Part shown: positions 1-7,870 of the stretch, piece by piece
Layout of the letters: each line of letters opens with the position of its first letter
Position numbering within the stretch: position 1 is the first letter of the stretch
Assembly: GCA_021813155.1 (NCBI GenBank)
Contig: JAKALK010000002.1
Coordinates: forward strand, 1 to 30,816
Length of the DNA: 30,816 bases
Origin: a bacterium
Lineage (GTDB): Bacteria > Patescibacteriota > Minisyncoccia > UBA6257 > 2-01-FULL-56-20
Direction: 5' to 3'
The notes under the pieces: generated by a model
The model's input: only the letters and a program-made list of their open reading frames with translations
What the model was told of the DNA's origin: nothing
Database searches by the model: none
Program-made: the position numbers and the translations under genes

Positions 1-704
1 GCTCCCCCGCCGATGTGACGGGTTTCGAACCAGTAGCGATTTTCTAAAACTACGAATTCATTTAAATGGTTTAAATAATCTATCCAGAAATCGCGAGATT
101 TTAGTTGCTCGAAGTTGTCGAAATAGACGACTTGAATATCGGGTAGAACCCGATGGAGCAAGGCGAATTTGTTATTTATTTTTTCCGGAAACATTACAGC
201 ATCCTTTTCCCAAAGTAGAATATCTTTACCACCGAATTCTTCGTAAAAGGATTCAAACATAGCGTATTGGTCTTTCAAGTGTTCTTCACGAAGAATTTCG
301 CCGACTTCGTCGTAAGTAAGTTGGGGGCTGATAATTCCCTCTTTAATCCAGTTCTTTAAGTCTTTACTTTCGGCGAGGGCGATTACTGCGTTTTTGCCGT
401 CGTGGGCGGTGTAGGTTAAATAAAAAGTATCTTCGATTTTTACAATACGCGGGTCTTCGCATCCCATCACTTCGTAGATGGCGTCACGTTCTATGATGGG
501 TTTACTCCAGCGCTCGACAACATTGGTTGGTCCTTCGAGTCTGGCGTAGCCGATACGGGATTTATCTTCGTCTTCGTCGATGGCACGATAAAAAATGTGA
601 ACATTGTTTCCGTCTTGATAAACTGCCGGGTTTAAGACGGCTTTATTTTCAAAAAGATTGTCGGTGGGTTTTAAAATTGGTCCGAGTTCTTCAACTTTAA
701 ACAT
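1..704 (-). CDS. GH130 family glycoside phosphorylase/hydrolase, C-terminus missing
   Basis: This is the N-terminal 234 codons of a GH130 protein; the rest lies beyond the left edge. GH130 enzymes are five-bladed beta-propellers that phosphorolyse or hydrolyse beta-mannosides. Visible family marks are the GCEDPRIV motif, whose Asp is the catalytic acid in characterised members, a following TYTAHDGKN segment, and the HIGGG motif right at the edge. It is a paralogue of the complete GH130 at 4503-5546 and aligns with it along its whole visible length. The ATG at 704 gives MFKVEELGPILKP, matching the paralogue's N-terminus. It lies 12 nt downstream of the GH100-like gene and is probably cotranscribed with it. 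Whether it is a phosphorylase or a hydrolase, and its linkage specificity, cannot be read from this fragment. Confidence 0.88.
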   Translation of the reverse strand, partial: MFKVEELGPILKPTDNLFENKAVLNPAVYQDGNNVHIFYRAIDEDEDKSRIGYARLEGPTNVVERWSKPIIERDAIYEVMGCEDPRIVKIEDTFYLTYTAHDGKNAVIALAESKDLKNWIKEGIISPQLTYDEVGEILREEHLKDQYAMFESFYEEFGGKDILLWEKDAVMFPEKINNKFALLHRVLPDIQVVYFDNFEQLKSRDFWIDYLNHLNEFVVLENRYWFETRHIGGG

Positions 705-716
705 CGCGGCGTTTTA

Positions 717-1931
717 TTACGTAAAGTCGGATATTTGACGAGTTTTTAATGAATTATAGGCGTAAAGATAGGAGCCAGCAGACCAGGCTTGATACGGCGA
801 AGCGGACCCTTCTATTTTTCCGGTTTTGCCGTTGAGCCATTCGTAGAAACCCCACTCTTTAATCCCCTGCTCGCCTCTCGCTTTTTGATTAGCTTTCGCT
901 AAAAGTTCGAGTTCGCGTTTGGCTTTTGCGAATTGTTTGGTTTTTACAAGCGCGGCGACGTAGAGTCCACCGATGAACGGCCAGATGCCGGCATTTAGGT
1001 AGTGGTACACTTTGCGGGCCTCACATTCGTCGAAGTAGTTATGCCACTCCCTATCCCCTTCTTTAATTGGCGGATAGATGGCCCTGCACGGATAGGGGCG
1101 GTTGATTTTGTTTTTTTCAATGTGCTTTAAAATTGATTTAGCGATTTTGGGTGTGGCGAGACCGGTCAAAATCGCTAAGAGATTGCCAGTTGTATCAAAC
1201 CAGCTTTCTTGTTCTTTCATTTTTGAGTCTGGGCCGTGGGTTTTCCAAACCCAAGGGCGATAATGGCCAAGTTTTGAGTCATAAAGCGAAAGATATTTTT
1301 CCTTTTCGCCGTTTACGATTTTTTTTAGGTGCTCGGCTTTTTTATTTTGATCGGTAAGATTTAGGACGGCATAGTAAAGGGCCTCGGTATTAATGACGCG
1401 GCCGTATTTGTGCGGAAAGGCGTCTTCCCAATCCATTGTCGGCTGTTGAACTAGAAGTGAATCTTCGTTTGGATCCTGGTATTCCAACCAAGTTAAGGCG
1501 GCCTTGAGATGCTTGGTGTGCTTTTTTAGAATTGATTTATCTTTATAGGTTTTACTGTACGCGTGGAGGCCGATTATCCACCAAAGAGTTGAGTCGATGG
1601 AATTAAAAGTAACGTCAGAACGGCGTTCGATGTTGTAACTCCCAACGGCGTTTGGGATTTGGCCGTGCTTGGATTGATTTTTCGAGAGGAGTTCAAGGCT
1701 TTTGCGGAAAGCAATTTTTAACTTATTACCGGTTACCCCACCATCAAATCGCTTTCGCGAGTTGGCACGGGGTTGCTCAGTTGTGGCTACGCCCAAGCTG
1801 CTTATCATACTGTCGCGAGCCCAAGTGGCCTCGTAACCGCCAGGAAGACCGGAGGCATAAAAGCCGGTTTCTTTGGCACAATGTTCGAGAACTTTAGTTG
1901 CTTCTTTATTAGCTTGATCGGAGATTTTCAT
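717..1931 (-). CDS. GH100-like (alpha/alpha)6-barrel glycosidase (invertase or debranching-type)
   Basis: A 404-residue predicted cytoplasmic glycoside hydrolase without a signal peptide. The order of motifs is that of GH100 alkaline/neutral invertases: TWARDS (about 37-41), SIDSTLWW (111-118), DWEDAFP (167-173), NAGIWPFIGG, and a C-terminal FYEWLNGKTGKIEG followed by QAWSAGSYL. By analogy with GH100, Asp113 and Glu364 would be the acid and nucleophile pair. Automatic pipelines often label such proteins amylo-alpha-1,6-glucosidase. The substrate is not predictable; sucrose, a glucoside, or the oligosaccharide handled by the neighbouring GH130 and GT4 enzymes are all possible. It has its own extended -10 box 6 nt before the ATG, so it starts a transcript that continues into the GH130 gene at 1-704. 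Confidence 0.75.
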   Translation of the reverse strand: MKISDQANKEATKVLEHCAKETGFYASGLPGGYEATWARDSMISSLGVATTEQPRANSRKRFDGGVTGNKLKIAFRKSLELLSKNQSKHGQIPNAVGSYNIERRSDVTFNSIDSTLWWIIGLHAYSKTYKDKSILKKHTKHLKAALTWLEYQDPNEDSLLVQQPTMDWEDAFPHKYGRVINTEALYYAVLNLTDQNKKAEHLKKIVNGEKEKYLSLYDSKLGHYRPWVWKTHGPDSKMKEQESWFDTTGNLLAILTGLATPKIAKSILKHIEKNKINRPYPCRAIYPPIKEGDREWHNYFDECEARKVYHYLNAGIWPFIGGLYVAALVKTKQFAKAKRELELLAKANQKARGEQGIKEWGFYEWLNGKTGKIEGSASPYQAWSAGSYLYAYNSLKTRQISDFT

Positions 1932-1937
1932 AAGCAG

Positions 1938-1943
1938 ATTATA
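1938..1943 (-). promoter_or_regulatory. Extended -10 box of the GH100-like gene, leaderless geometry
   Basis: On the minus strand TGC-TATAAT is followed by 6 nt and then the ATG at 1931, so the expected start site (7 nt after the box) is the A of the ATG. No good -35 box is seen, as is common for extended -10 promoters. The box lies just downstream of the terminator at 1949-1979. Confidence 0.65.
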
Positions 1944-1948
1944 GCATT

Positions 1949-1979
1949 AAAAAACGAAAACCGCCCGAGAGGTGGGCGG
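1949..1979 (-). terminator. Rho-independent terminator after the 89-residue membrane protein gene
   Basis: Read on the minus strand, a CCGCCC/GGGCGG stem with a 7-nt loop is followed by TTTTCGTTTTTT. It ends the transcript coming from the GH130-GT4-small protein genes, before the next promoter. Confidence 0.85.
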
Positions 1980-2005
1980 CGAGTGACCTAGGGAGCTTGG
2001 GCCGG

Positions 2006-2275
2006 TTATGGTTCGATCTCCTGGTAGGTTGGGATAACTTGGAGGAGCTGATACGTGCAGACAAGTCCAACAACGGTCAGCATGAGTGCTTCAGACAGGA
2101 CGAAAATGGAATAGTGATACGCTGTCCAAGCGAAGGCGATAGAACCTATGGCAACTATTCCCAGGGTGATTCCGAACGAGCGAAGTGCAGATCGATTACT
2201 GCTTTTGATTACTTTGAGATATGTGAGACTGGTAAGTGCAAGAATCGTGGCGGAAACTACAAATGTTGTCCACAT
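2006..2275 (-). CDS. Orphan small membrane protein, 89 aa
   Basis: No family recognised. The protein has about three hydrophobic segments (roughly residues 2-20, 33-52 and 57-78) separated by a short basic stretch (KVIKSSNRSALRS), and a short polar C-terminus. It lies 20 nt downstream of the GT4 stop codon. Unlike the GT4 and GH130 genes it has a purine-rich ribosome binding site (GAAGGGAG, 7 nt before ATG). It is followed by a strong terminator. A sample of its sequence is more GC-rich than a sample of the GT4 gene. It may be an insertion into the sugar operon or a small accessory membrane subunit; the sequence does not decide. Confidence 0.6.
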   Translation of the reverse strand: MWTTFVVSATILALTSLTYLKVIKSSNRSALRSFGITLGIVAIGSIAFAWTAYHYSIFVLSEALMLTVVGLVCTYQLLQVIPTYQEIEP

Positions 2276-2295
2276 GTGCTCGCTCCCTTCTTTTG

Positions 2296-4506
2296 CTAGT
2301 TAGATTTTACCTCTTCAAGAGCTAATCTGGCAAGCAAATACGAAATGGTGGATTCGGCACCCTGGTTTAGGTTAATAGCGTACTGGCCGACGCCGTCGTA
2401 ACAGCCGCCTGTGGCCTCGTCATAGACCATCTGGTTCAGGTGATTTTTGCCTAGGAACCAATTGAAAACACGATAGGCATCTTTCAAGTATTGCTTATTC
2501 TCTGTCGCCTTATAAGCTACAACATTGGTTTCGACCATAGTTGAAGTTTCTTCTGGTTGTTGATCGAAATAAGCGCGTTTTTTGTTTCGGAAATACCAGC
2601 CATTTTGGCCGACAGGCATATAATGATCTTTTTCGAAGGTGATGGATTTTAGAAAATCGAGGGTTTTTTTGGCAACATCAAGATATTCTTGATTTTTGGT
2701 TAGATCGTAAGCGTAAAAGAGTGATTCGGCGAGTTTGCTGTTTGAATAAGTTAATTGATCTTCGAACCAGTGCCAATCTTCTGAGGCGAATTCTTTGTAC
2801 TGTGCCACCTGGGTGTTTGCCATGCGAGTGAAAATCTTAAGAAGTTTGGAGTTGGGCTGGTTTTTCAAATGATAATAGATGCCGGTCATTGCAAAGGCGA
2901 TGGCGCGAGGATTTTTAAATTTCGGCAATTGCGAAAAAGTTTTTAAAAAGAGTTTCTGTGCTTGTTTTTTAATTGAACCGGGAAGGTTTTCAAGAGAGCT
3001 TGCAAGGCCTAAGGCCCAGATGGCGCGACCTTGAACGTCTTCGTCTGTAGTGCCGTCTTTGATTTTTTGAAAACTAACTACATTTGCAAAACTGCCGGTA
3101 GGACGCTGGGCAAACTTCATAAAATTAAGATAGGTTTGCATTAATTTTTCGAGATTTTCGGACGGCGTGAGGGCATAATTTTTAGCGGAAACGATGAGCG
3201 CGCGGGCGTTGTCATCTAAACTATAGCCGTATCTTTTTTCCGGTTTTGAGTATTTAGCGAAATGGAAAACACCGAAATTGTCGGTCAGGCGATTTAGGTG
3301 GTCAAGTTTCAATTCTGGAAGCTTATCTTCTTCGGCTTCGAGGTCAGCAAATTTTTTATATAAATTGAAATAGGAGGTGGCGACGTTTGGCCAAGTCATG
3401 GGCCGGGTGTGTTCGTAGGCTTGCTGACTCATTGATTTAATTCGCTTGTCATCGTTTAGAATTTCAAGGATGGCTTTAGTGATAGCATTTGAATTTCTAG
3501 CTTTAACTAAGATTCCGGTTTCGGGCTTGATTAGATACTGTGCGTAAGAAGTTTCGGTTGCAATAACCGGTCGGCCGCATCCAAGTGCATAGGAAAGGGT
3601 GCCGCTGACCGATTGACTTTCATCAATAGTTGGTGAGATATAAACATCGGTAGCTTTAAGATAGCTGATTAACTCTGGAAGTTCGAGATACTTATTATAA
3701 AACTTAACATGGTTTTCGAGACCAAGTTTTTGAACCTCTTCAATAAGAGAGTTTCGGTAGACCTCTCCTTTTTGGCGGATGATATTCGGATGAGTAGCGC
3801 CGATCACTAAGTAAACTAGATTGGGGTAATTTTTTACTATTTCCGGAAGCGCTCGAATCGCGTACTGGATACCTTTATTGGGGCTTAAGAAACCAAACGT
3901 TGAAAGGATTAGTTTTCCTTCCAGGCCAAGACTTACTTTAGATTTTTCGCTTGACTCAAGGGGAACTTGAGGAATGCCGTGAGGGATAATGTGAGCTTTG
4001 TCACTTGAAACACCGTACTCGTTTTGAAGAATGTCTTTTGAAAGTGAATTCATAACAATCATAGCGGCGGATTTTTCGGCAATGGTTGCGACGAGTCCCT
4101 TTAGTTCGTCATCGGGATCGGTTAAAACCGAGTGAAAAGTTACAACTACCGGCTTTTCTATTACCTGGAGAAACGGCACAAGATAGTCGCCCCAGCTGCC
4201 TCCAAAAAGACCGAATTCGTGTTGAATGTTCACGATTTTAACATCTGGGCGACTGTTAATTTCGCGAGCGAGGTCGACATAATTTCGAATTTCATAGGCA
4301 TTAATTTCTTTTTCAACTTGATCAGAGTAGTGATAGATGGCTGTCGGGTTATCACTTAGGGCAATGACCTTCGATTTGACGCTCGGATTAAATTTTTTAT
4401 TGAAAGCAGCGGTGATGTCTTCCGTGAAGGTGGCGATGCCACACTCTCTGGGGGGGTAGGAGCTTACGTGGAGAACATAATTGGTTGGTTTGCCTTTTAG
4501 GTTCAT
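2296..4506 (-). CDS. GT4 glycosyltransferase fused to a C-terminal helical-toroid domain
   Basis: A 736-residue two-domain protein. Residues 1 to about 390 form a GT-B glycosyltransferase of family 4: an N-terminal Rossmann half beginning VSSYPPRECGIATFTEDI, then the donor-binding half (FGFLSPNKGIQYAI, LVIGATHP, DESQSVSGTLSYALGCGRPVI). The usual E-X7-E motif lacks its second Glu, which is Ser here. Residues about 400-736 look like an (alpha/alpha)6 toroid, with repeated helical pairs and segments such as GYSLDDNARALI, DVQGRAIWALGLA and SEDWHWFEDQLTYSN. No signal peptide or membrane segment is seen. Its start overlaps the upstream GH130 stop as ATGA, so the two are translationally coupled. Inferred role: extends a sugar chain using a nucleotide-sugar donor, while the toroid binds or trims the product. 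Confidence 0.8.
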   Translation of the reverse strand: MNLKGKPTNYVLHVSSYPPRECGIATFTEDITAAFNKKFNPSVKSKVIALSDNPTAIYHYSDQVEKEINAYEIRNYVDLAREINSRPDVKIVNIQHEFGLFGGSWGDYLVPFLQVIEKPVVVTFHSVLTDPDDELKGLVATIAEKSAAMIVMNSLSKDILQNEYGVSSDKAHIIPHGIPQVPLESSEKSKVSLGLEGKLILSTFGFLSPNKGIQYAIRALPEIVKNYPNLVYLVIGATHPNIIRQKGEVYRNSLIEEVQKLGLENHVKFYNKYLELPELISYLKATDVYISPTIDESQSVSGTLSYALGCGRPVIATETSYAQYLIKPETGILVKARNSNAITKAILEILNDDKRIKSMSQQAYEHTRPMTWPNVATSYFNLYKKFADLEAEEDKLPELKLDHLNRLTDNFGVFHFAKYSKPEKRYGYSLDDNARALIVSAKNYALTPSENLEKLMQTYLNFMKFAQRPTGSFANVVSFQKIKDGTTDEDVQGRAIWALGLASSLENLPGSIKKQAQKLFLKTFSQLPKFKNPRAIAFAMTGIYYHLKNQPNSKLLKIFTRMANTQVAQYKEFASEDWHWFEDQLTYSNSKLAESLFYAYDLTKNQEYLDVAKKTLDFLKSITFEKDHYMPVGQNGWYFRNKKRAYFDQQPEETSTMVETNVVAYKATENKQYLKDAYRVFNWFLGKNHLNQMVYDEATGGCYDGVGQYAINLNQGAESTISYLLARLALEEVKSN

Positions 4507-5546
4507 TTTAAATCTTTGCCGCTTTCAATCAGGGTCGCTAAGAGTTTTTTTAAGCTAGTTCGCGCGACAGCGATGAATTTGTCGGCGGCGCCATAATAAA
4601 TATAGAGGTCATCGCCAAAAAGAGCAGTACCGGTCGGGAAGGTGATGTTTGGCACGAATCCGCGCTTTTCCCAGTCTAATTCCGGCGAGAAGAGAGGTTG
4701 ATTTAGTCTGCCGATGATTTTTAAGGGATTATGTTTATCAAGGAGAGCGGCGGCAGCGTGGTAGATGCGAGCTTGGTTTAGTTCTTCAACGGCATGATAG
4801 ATGAGGAGCCAACCTTTTTTCGTTTCAATGGGCGGTGCTCCTCCGCCAATATTTCTTGATTCAAACCAGTATTTATTTTCAAGCATAACATATTTAGGCA
4901 GATTTTCGAGATAATGATGCCAGTAGTTACCTTCTTGCAATTGTTTGAAGTTATGAAAGAAGATAACTTGGACGTCGGGAAGGATGCGATGGACGAGAGC
5001 GAATTTATTTTTAAATTTTCTTGGAAACAAGAAAGCGTCTTTTTCCCAAAGGTACACATTTTTACCGCCGTATTCTTCGTAATACGATTCGAACATAAAA
5101 TAGCGATCTTTGAGTTTTTCTCTTAGAAAAATTTTACCGGCGCTATCGTATTGAATCTTAGGGCTGATAATGCCTTTCCTTTCCCATTCTTTTAGATTTT
5201 GGCTGGTGGCATAAGCGCAGAGAGCATTCTTGCCGTCGTGGGCAACATAAGTCATATAAAAGGTGCCGTTAATTTTTACAATGCGTGGATCCTCGACGCC
5301 CTTTCGCTCATAATTAAATTCGCTTTTTAAAATAGGCTTATCCCATCTTTCCACTACTTTTGTTGGCCCTTTTAGTTTTGCGTAGCCGATTGACGAATTG
5401 AGTCTTTTGTCGATCGCTCGGTAGAATAGGTGAACAAATTCTCCCTCTTGATACACGCCAGGGTTTAAAACGGATCTGTTTTCGAATTTATTTTCAGTTG
5501 GAGCTAGGACAATGCCGAGCTTTTCAACCTTTAGCTTACCCTTCAT
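4503..5546 (-). CDS. GH130 family beta-mannoside phosphorylase/hydrolase
   Basis: A full-length 347-residue GH130 enzyme, predicted cytoplasmic. Visible motifs are GVEDPRIV with the catalytic Asp of the family, TYVAHDGKN, RNIGGGAPPIETKKGW followed by LLIYHAV, and a C-terminal FPTGTALFGDDLYIYYGAAD segment. The family cleaves beta-1,4- or beta-1,2-linked mannosides, usually with phosphate to release mannose-1-phosphate. Specificity cannot be assigned here. It is the first gene of the operon with the GT4 gene (4-nt overlap). The combination of a mannoside phosphorylase, a GT4 enzyme, a GH100-like enzyme and a second GH130 suggests synthesis and recycling of an intracellular oligosaccharide; that is inference. 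Confidence 0.9.
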   Translation of the reverse strand: MKGKLKVEKLGIVLAPTENKFENRSVLNPGVYQEGEFVHLFYRAIDKRLNSSIGYAKLKGPTKVVERWDKPILKSEFNYERKGVEDPRIVKINGTFYMTYVAHDGKNALCAYATSQNLKEWERKGIISPKIQYDSAGKIFLREKLKDRYFMFESYYEEYGGKNVYLWEKDAFLFPRKFKNKFALVHRILPDVQVIFFHNFKQLQEGNYWHHYLENLPKYVMLENKYWFESRNIGGGAPPIETKKGWLLIYHAVEELNQARIYHAAAALLDKHNPLKIIGRLNQPLFSPELDWEKRGFVPNITFPTGTALFGDDLYIYYGAADKFIAVARTSLKKLLATLIESGKDLK

Positions 5547-5567
5547 TCGAATCGTTTAGACGTCTTA

Positions 5568-5596
5568 ATTGTACAACTTCAAAGCTGAATCTTAAA
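5568..5596 (-). promoter_or_regulatory. Possible promoter of the GH130-GT4 operon
   Basis: On the minus strand TTTAAG, a 17-nt spacer and TACAAT precede the ATG at 5546, leaving a leader of about 15 nt. The -35 match is weak. Confidence 0.35.
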
Positions 5597-5622
5597 GACT
5601 TCGAATGTTTATAAGTGCGTTG

Positions 5623-5695
5623 TCCGCCCACCAGGACTCGAACCTGGGACCCTCTCCTTAAAAGGGAGCTGCTCTACCAACTGAGCTATGGGCGG
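5623..5695 (-). tRNA. tRNA-Lys (anticodon TTT)
   Basis: 73 nt that fold as a standard cloverleaf: acceptor CCGCCCA/TGGGCGG with discriminator A, D stem GCTC/GAGC with AGTTGGTA loop, anticodon arm with loop CTTTTAA giving TTT, 5-nt variable region, and T arm CCAGG-TTCGAGT-CCTGG. The first anticodon-stem pair (G27-A43) is a mismatch. The 3' CCA is not encoded, so a CCA-adding enzyme is needed. It stands alone between the sugar operon and dnaJ. Confidence 0.95.
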
Positions 5696-5768
5696 AATTT
5701 TATTTTTACCGAAGAACCCTTGGCTTGGCTGCGTTTCGATAGCTGAGTATATTTCGCCACGGATTAGT

Positions 5769-6839
5769 CTACAACTCTTTCTCTAATTCTTCAAGGATTT
5801 TTTTAGCCTTAGCCGTAATTTTTTTGGGCGTTTTGATAATAAAGTTAATAAGGAGATCGCCTCGACTATAACTATCAAAACGAGGCATTCCTTCGTTTTT
5901 AACTTTAAAGTCTTCCTTTAGATTAAATTGAGCTGGAATCTCAATGTTAATTTTCCCTCCTTGAATAGTTGGGATCTCAATTTTTTTACCAAGAAGTACG
6001 TCGATTAAGTTAAGTTCTTTTTTAAAGACGAGGTTATCTCCCACTCGCTCAAAAAGGGGGTGTGATTTAATATTGATTCGGACATAAAGATCTCCTTCCG
6101 TACTCCCCTTTTCCCCGGCTTCGCCCGCTCCTTTTATTTTAATGATTTGATTCTCTTGGATACCGGGCACGATATTGATGCTGATTTCCTTTCGCGCCCT
6201 TTGTCGTCCACTGCCAGAACAAGTTGGGCATATTTTATTTGGAATTTGCCCAGCGCCGGAACATTTAGTACAGGTTTTTACTTGGTAAAAGCTCCCGAAG
6301 AAAGTTCGGCTTTGTTCTTTGATTTCGCCCTGACCGCCGCAGGTTGAGCAATTTGAAAAAGTGGCGTCCGCGGGAGCGCCGCTGCCGTTGCAGAGATGGC
6401 AACGGACAAAAGTTTCTATGGTTAATTTTTTTTCTGTTCCTCGAAATGCGTCTTCAAGCGTGATTTCTAAAGTCGATTCAAGATCTGCTCCCCGACGGTA
6501 GGTTTTTCGCTTGGGTTTCACTCCAAGGCCTTCGAAAAAGTTATCGAAAATTTCACCTAAGTCACCGATATCGTAGAAATTGCCCTCGAAACCTCCTCCG
6601 AAGGGGTTGTGTCCCCCTTGGAAACCAGAGAAAGGTTCCGCTGTGCCGAAACGATCGTATTGATCGCGCTTGGATTTATCTGACAAAACCTGGTAGGCTT
6701 CATTAATCTCCTTGAATTTTTCAGCGCTACCTCCTTTTTTGTCTGGATGATGTTCGTGGGCAAGTTTGCGATACGCTTTTTTTATTTCTTCTTCTGTGGC
6801 GTTTTTATTAACACCTAAAATTTTGTAATAATCTTTCAT
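5769..6839 (-). CDS. dnaJ: Chaperone DnaJ (type I Hsp40)
   Basis: 356 residues with complete type I architecture. The J domain (1 to about 65) has HPD at 31-33. A Gly/Phe-rich linker (about 68-95) follows. The zinc domain has four CxxCxGxG modules starting at Cys147, 164, 190 and 204. The C-terminal substrate-binding region begins after about residue 215. DnaJ stimulates the DnaK ATPase and delivers unfolded clients. It is the last gene of the hrcA-grpE-dnaK cluster, separated from dnaK by a membrane protein gene. There is no ribosome binding site; a TAAAAT box ends 7 nt before the ATG, so it may also have its own leaderless transcript. Confidence 0.98.
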   Translation of the reverse strand: MKDYYKILGVNKNATEEEIKKAYRKLAHEHHPDKKGGSAEKFKEINEAYQVLSDKSKRDQYDRFGTAEPFSGFQGGHNPFGGGFEGNFYDIGDLGEIFDNFFEGLGVKPKRKTYRRGADLESTLEITLEDAFRGTEKKLTIETFVRCHLCNGSGAPADATFSNCSTCGGQGEIKEQSRTFFGSFYQVKTCTKCSGAGQIPNKICPTCSGSGRQRARKEISINIVPGIQENQIIKIKGAGEAGEKGSTEGDLYVRINIKSHPLFERVGDNLVFKKELNLIDVLLGKKIEIPTIQGGKINIEIPAQFNLKEDFKVKNEGMPRFDSYSRGDLLINFIIKTPKKITAKAKKILEELEKEL

Positions 6840-6846
6840 TTTATTA

Positions 6847-6852
6847 ATTTTA
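6847..6852 (-). promoter_or_regulatory. Possible -10 box of dnaJ
   Basis: TAAAAT on the minus strand, then 7 nt, then the dnaJ ATG. No matching -35 or TGn extension. It is listed because its spacing matches several better promoters in this window. Confidence 0.35.
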
Positions 6853-6853
6853 A

Positions 6854-7849
6854 CTAAAAGGTTAACGTCTCTTTCGTTCTAGTTTCTCCAGCAACGTAGA
6901 TGAAGCCTATCCCAATTAAAATTTGAACGATAGCAAAAACTAGAATTGAGGCCAAAGGAAGAAAAATAAACCCAAAACCCCTTAAGGCAAAAAATATAAG
7001 AATGCCCCAGATGATCCTAAATTCTTTGGTGAAATTATTACGTAGATTGTCGAGATAGGAAGAGACGTATTCATAGATAAGATCGTCCGTTTTTTGCTCG
7101 AGATTAATTTTCTTTTTTAGGCTGTCGTTGAATTTCTGTGCGATTTTTTGAGCTTCTTTATCAACGAAGTTTTGTTGATCGACGGGCGGGAACTCCGAAA
7201 ATTCCGGGAGCTTTCTTAAATTGTAATTTGCCAGACTCTCAATGAATTCTCCGGCAGTATCTTGAGTTTTGATCTCAGGATAAATTTTATTAATAATTCC
7301 GGCCGACCAATCATAGACATTTTGAAAGGCGGACCGGGGGAGTAGATAATCTTTACTGGAAATTTGGGGGAGATAAATAAACGCGGCCGCTAGAGCTAGC
7401 CCGGTGATGACCTTACTTAGCTTGAGTCGGCCGATCCTAAAATAACTTGGTTCAACGGCATTTAATAGCTCTCGTCGTCCACCGATCTCGCCCCAAACAA
7501 AAAAGAAAAGCAGCAAGCCAAAAAGGGTGGTTAAGATTCCGCTCGGAAGGTTGTAAAAAAAGGCGACAATGCCAACTGCTTCAAGAAATAAAACACAAGC
7601 TCGCCTTTCTAATTTTTTGATTAGAATGAGTTCAAGCGAGGTAAAAGCTGAAAATAAAAACAGAGCTCCAATGGGATAGAAAATACTGAGATGGGATTGG
7701 AGATAAAATCGGTACGAAAACCCCAGGAAAATTGCCGCTAGGACACTTAGTGAATCCAAGGTGATCGCTTTATAGAATCCACGGGGGCGAACCGATTTTT
7801 CTACTGGAGCTTGGGAGAGAAAATTCTCCGAGGAGGGAAATGTTGGCAT
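6854..7849 (-). CDS. Polytopic membrane protein between dnaK and dnaJ
   Basis: 331 residues, no family recognised. About five hydrophobic segments lie in the N-terminal half (roughly residues 28-185), beginning after a basic stretch (KSVRPRGFYK). A soluble loop of about 100 residues follows (about 186-280; charged, probably helical, e.g. DKEAQKIAQKFNDSLKKKI). Two further membrane segments sit near the C-terminus (about 283-323). It lies 21 nt downstream of dnaK and 14 nt upstream of dnaJ on the same strand, so it is very likely transcribed with the chaperones. No ribosome binding site is seen. A link to membrane stress or membrane-protein folding is suggested only by this position. Confidence 0.7.
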   Translation of the reverse strand: MPTFPSSENFLSQAPVEKSVRPRGFYKAITLDSLSVLAAIFLGFSYRFYLQSHLSIFYPIGALFLFSAFTSLELILIKKLERRACVLFLEAVGIVAFFYNLPSGILTTLFGLLLFFFVWGEIGGRRELLNAVEPSYFRIGRLKLSKVITGLALAAAFIYLPQISSKDYLLPRSAFQNVYDWSAGIINKIYPEIKTQDTAGEFIESLANYNLRKLPEFSEFPPVDQQNFVDKEAQKIAQKFNDSLKKKINLEQKTDDLIYEYVSSYLDNLRNNFTKEFRIIWGILIFFALRGFGFIFLPLASILVFAIVQILIGIGFIYVAGETRTKETLTF

Positions 7850-7870
7850 TAAAAAGTGACGAAGCTGTTT

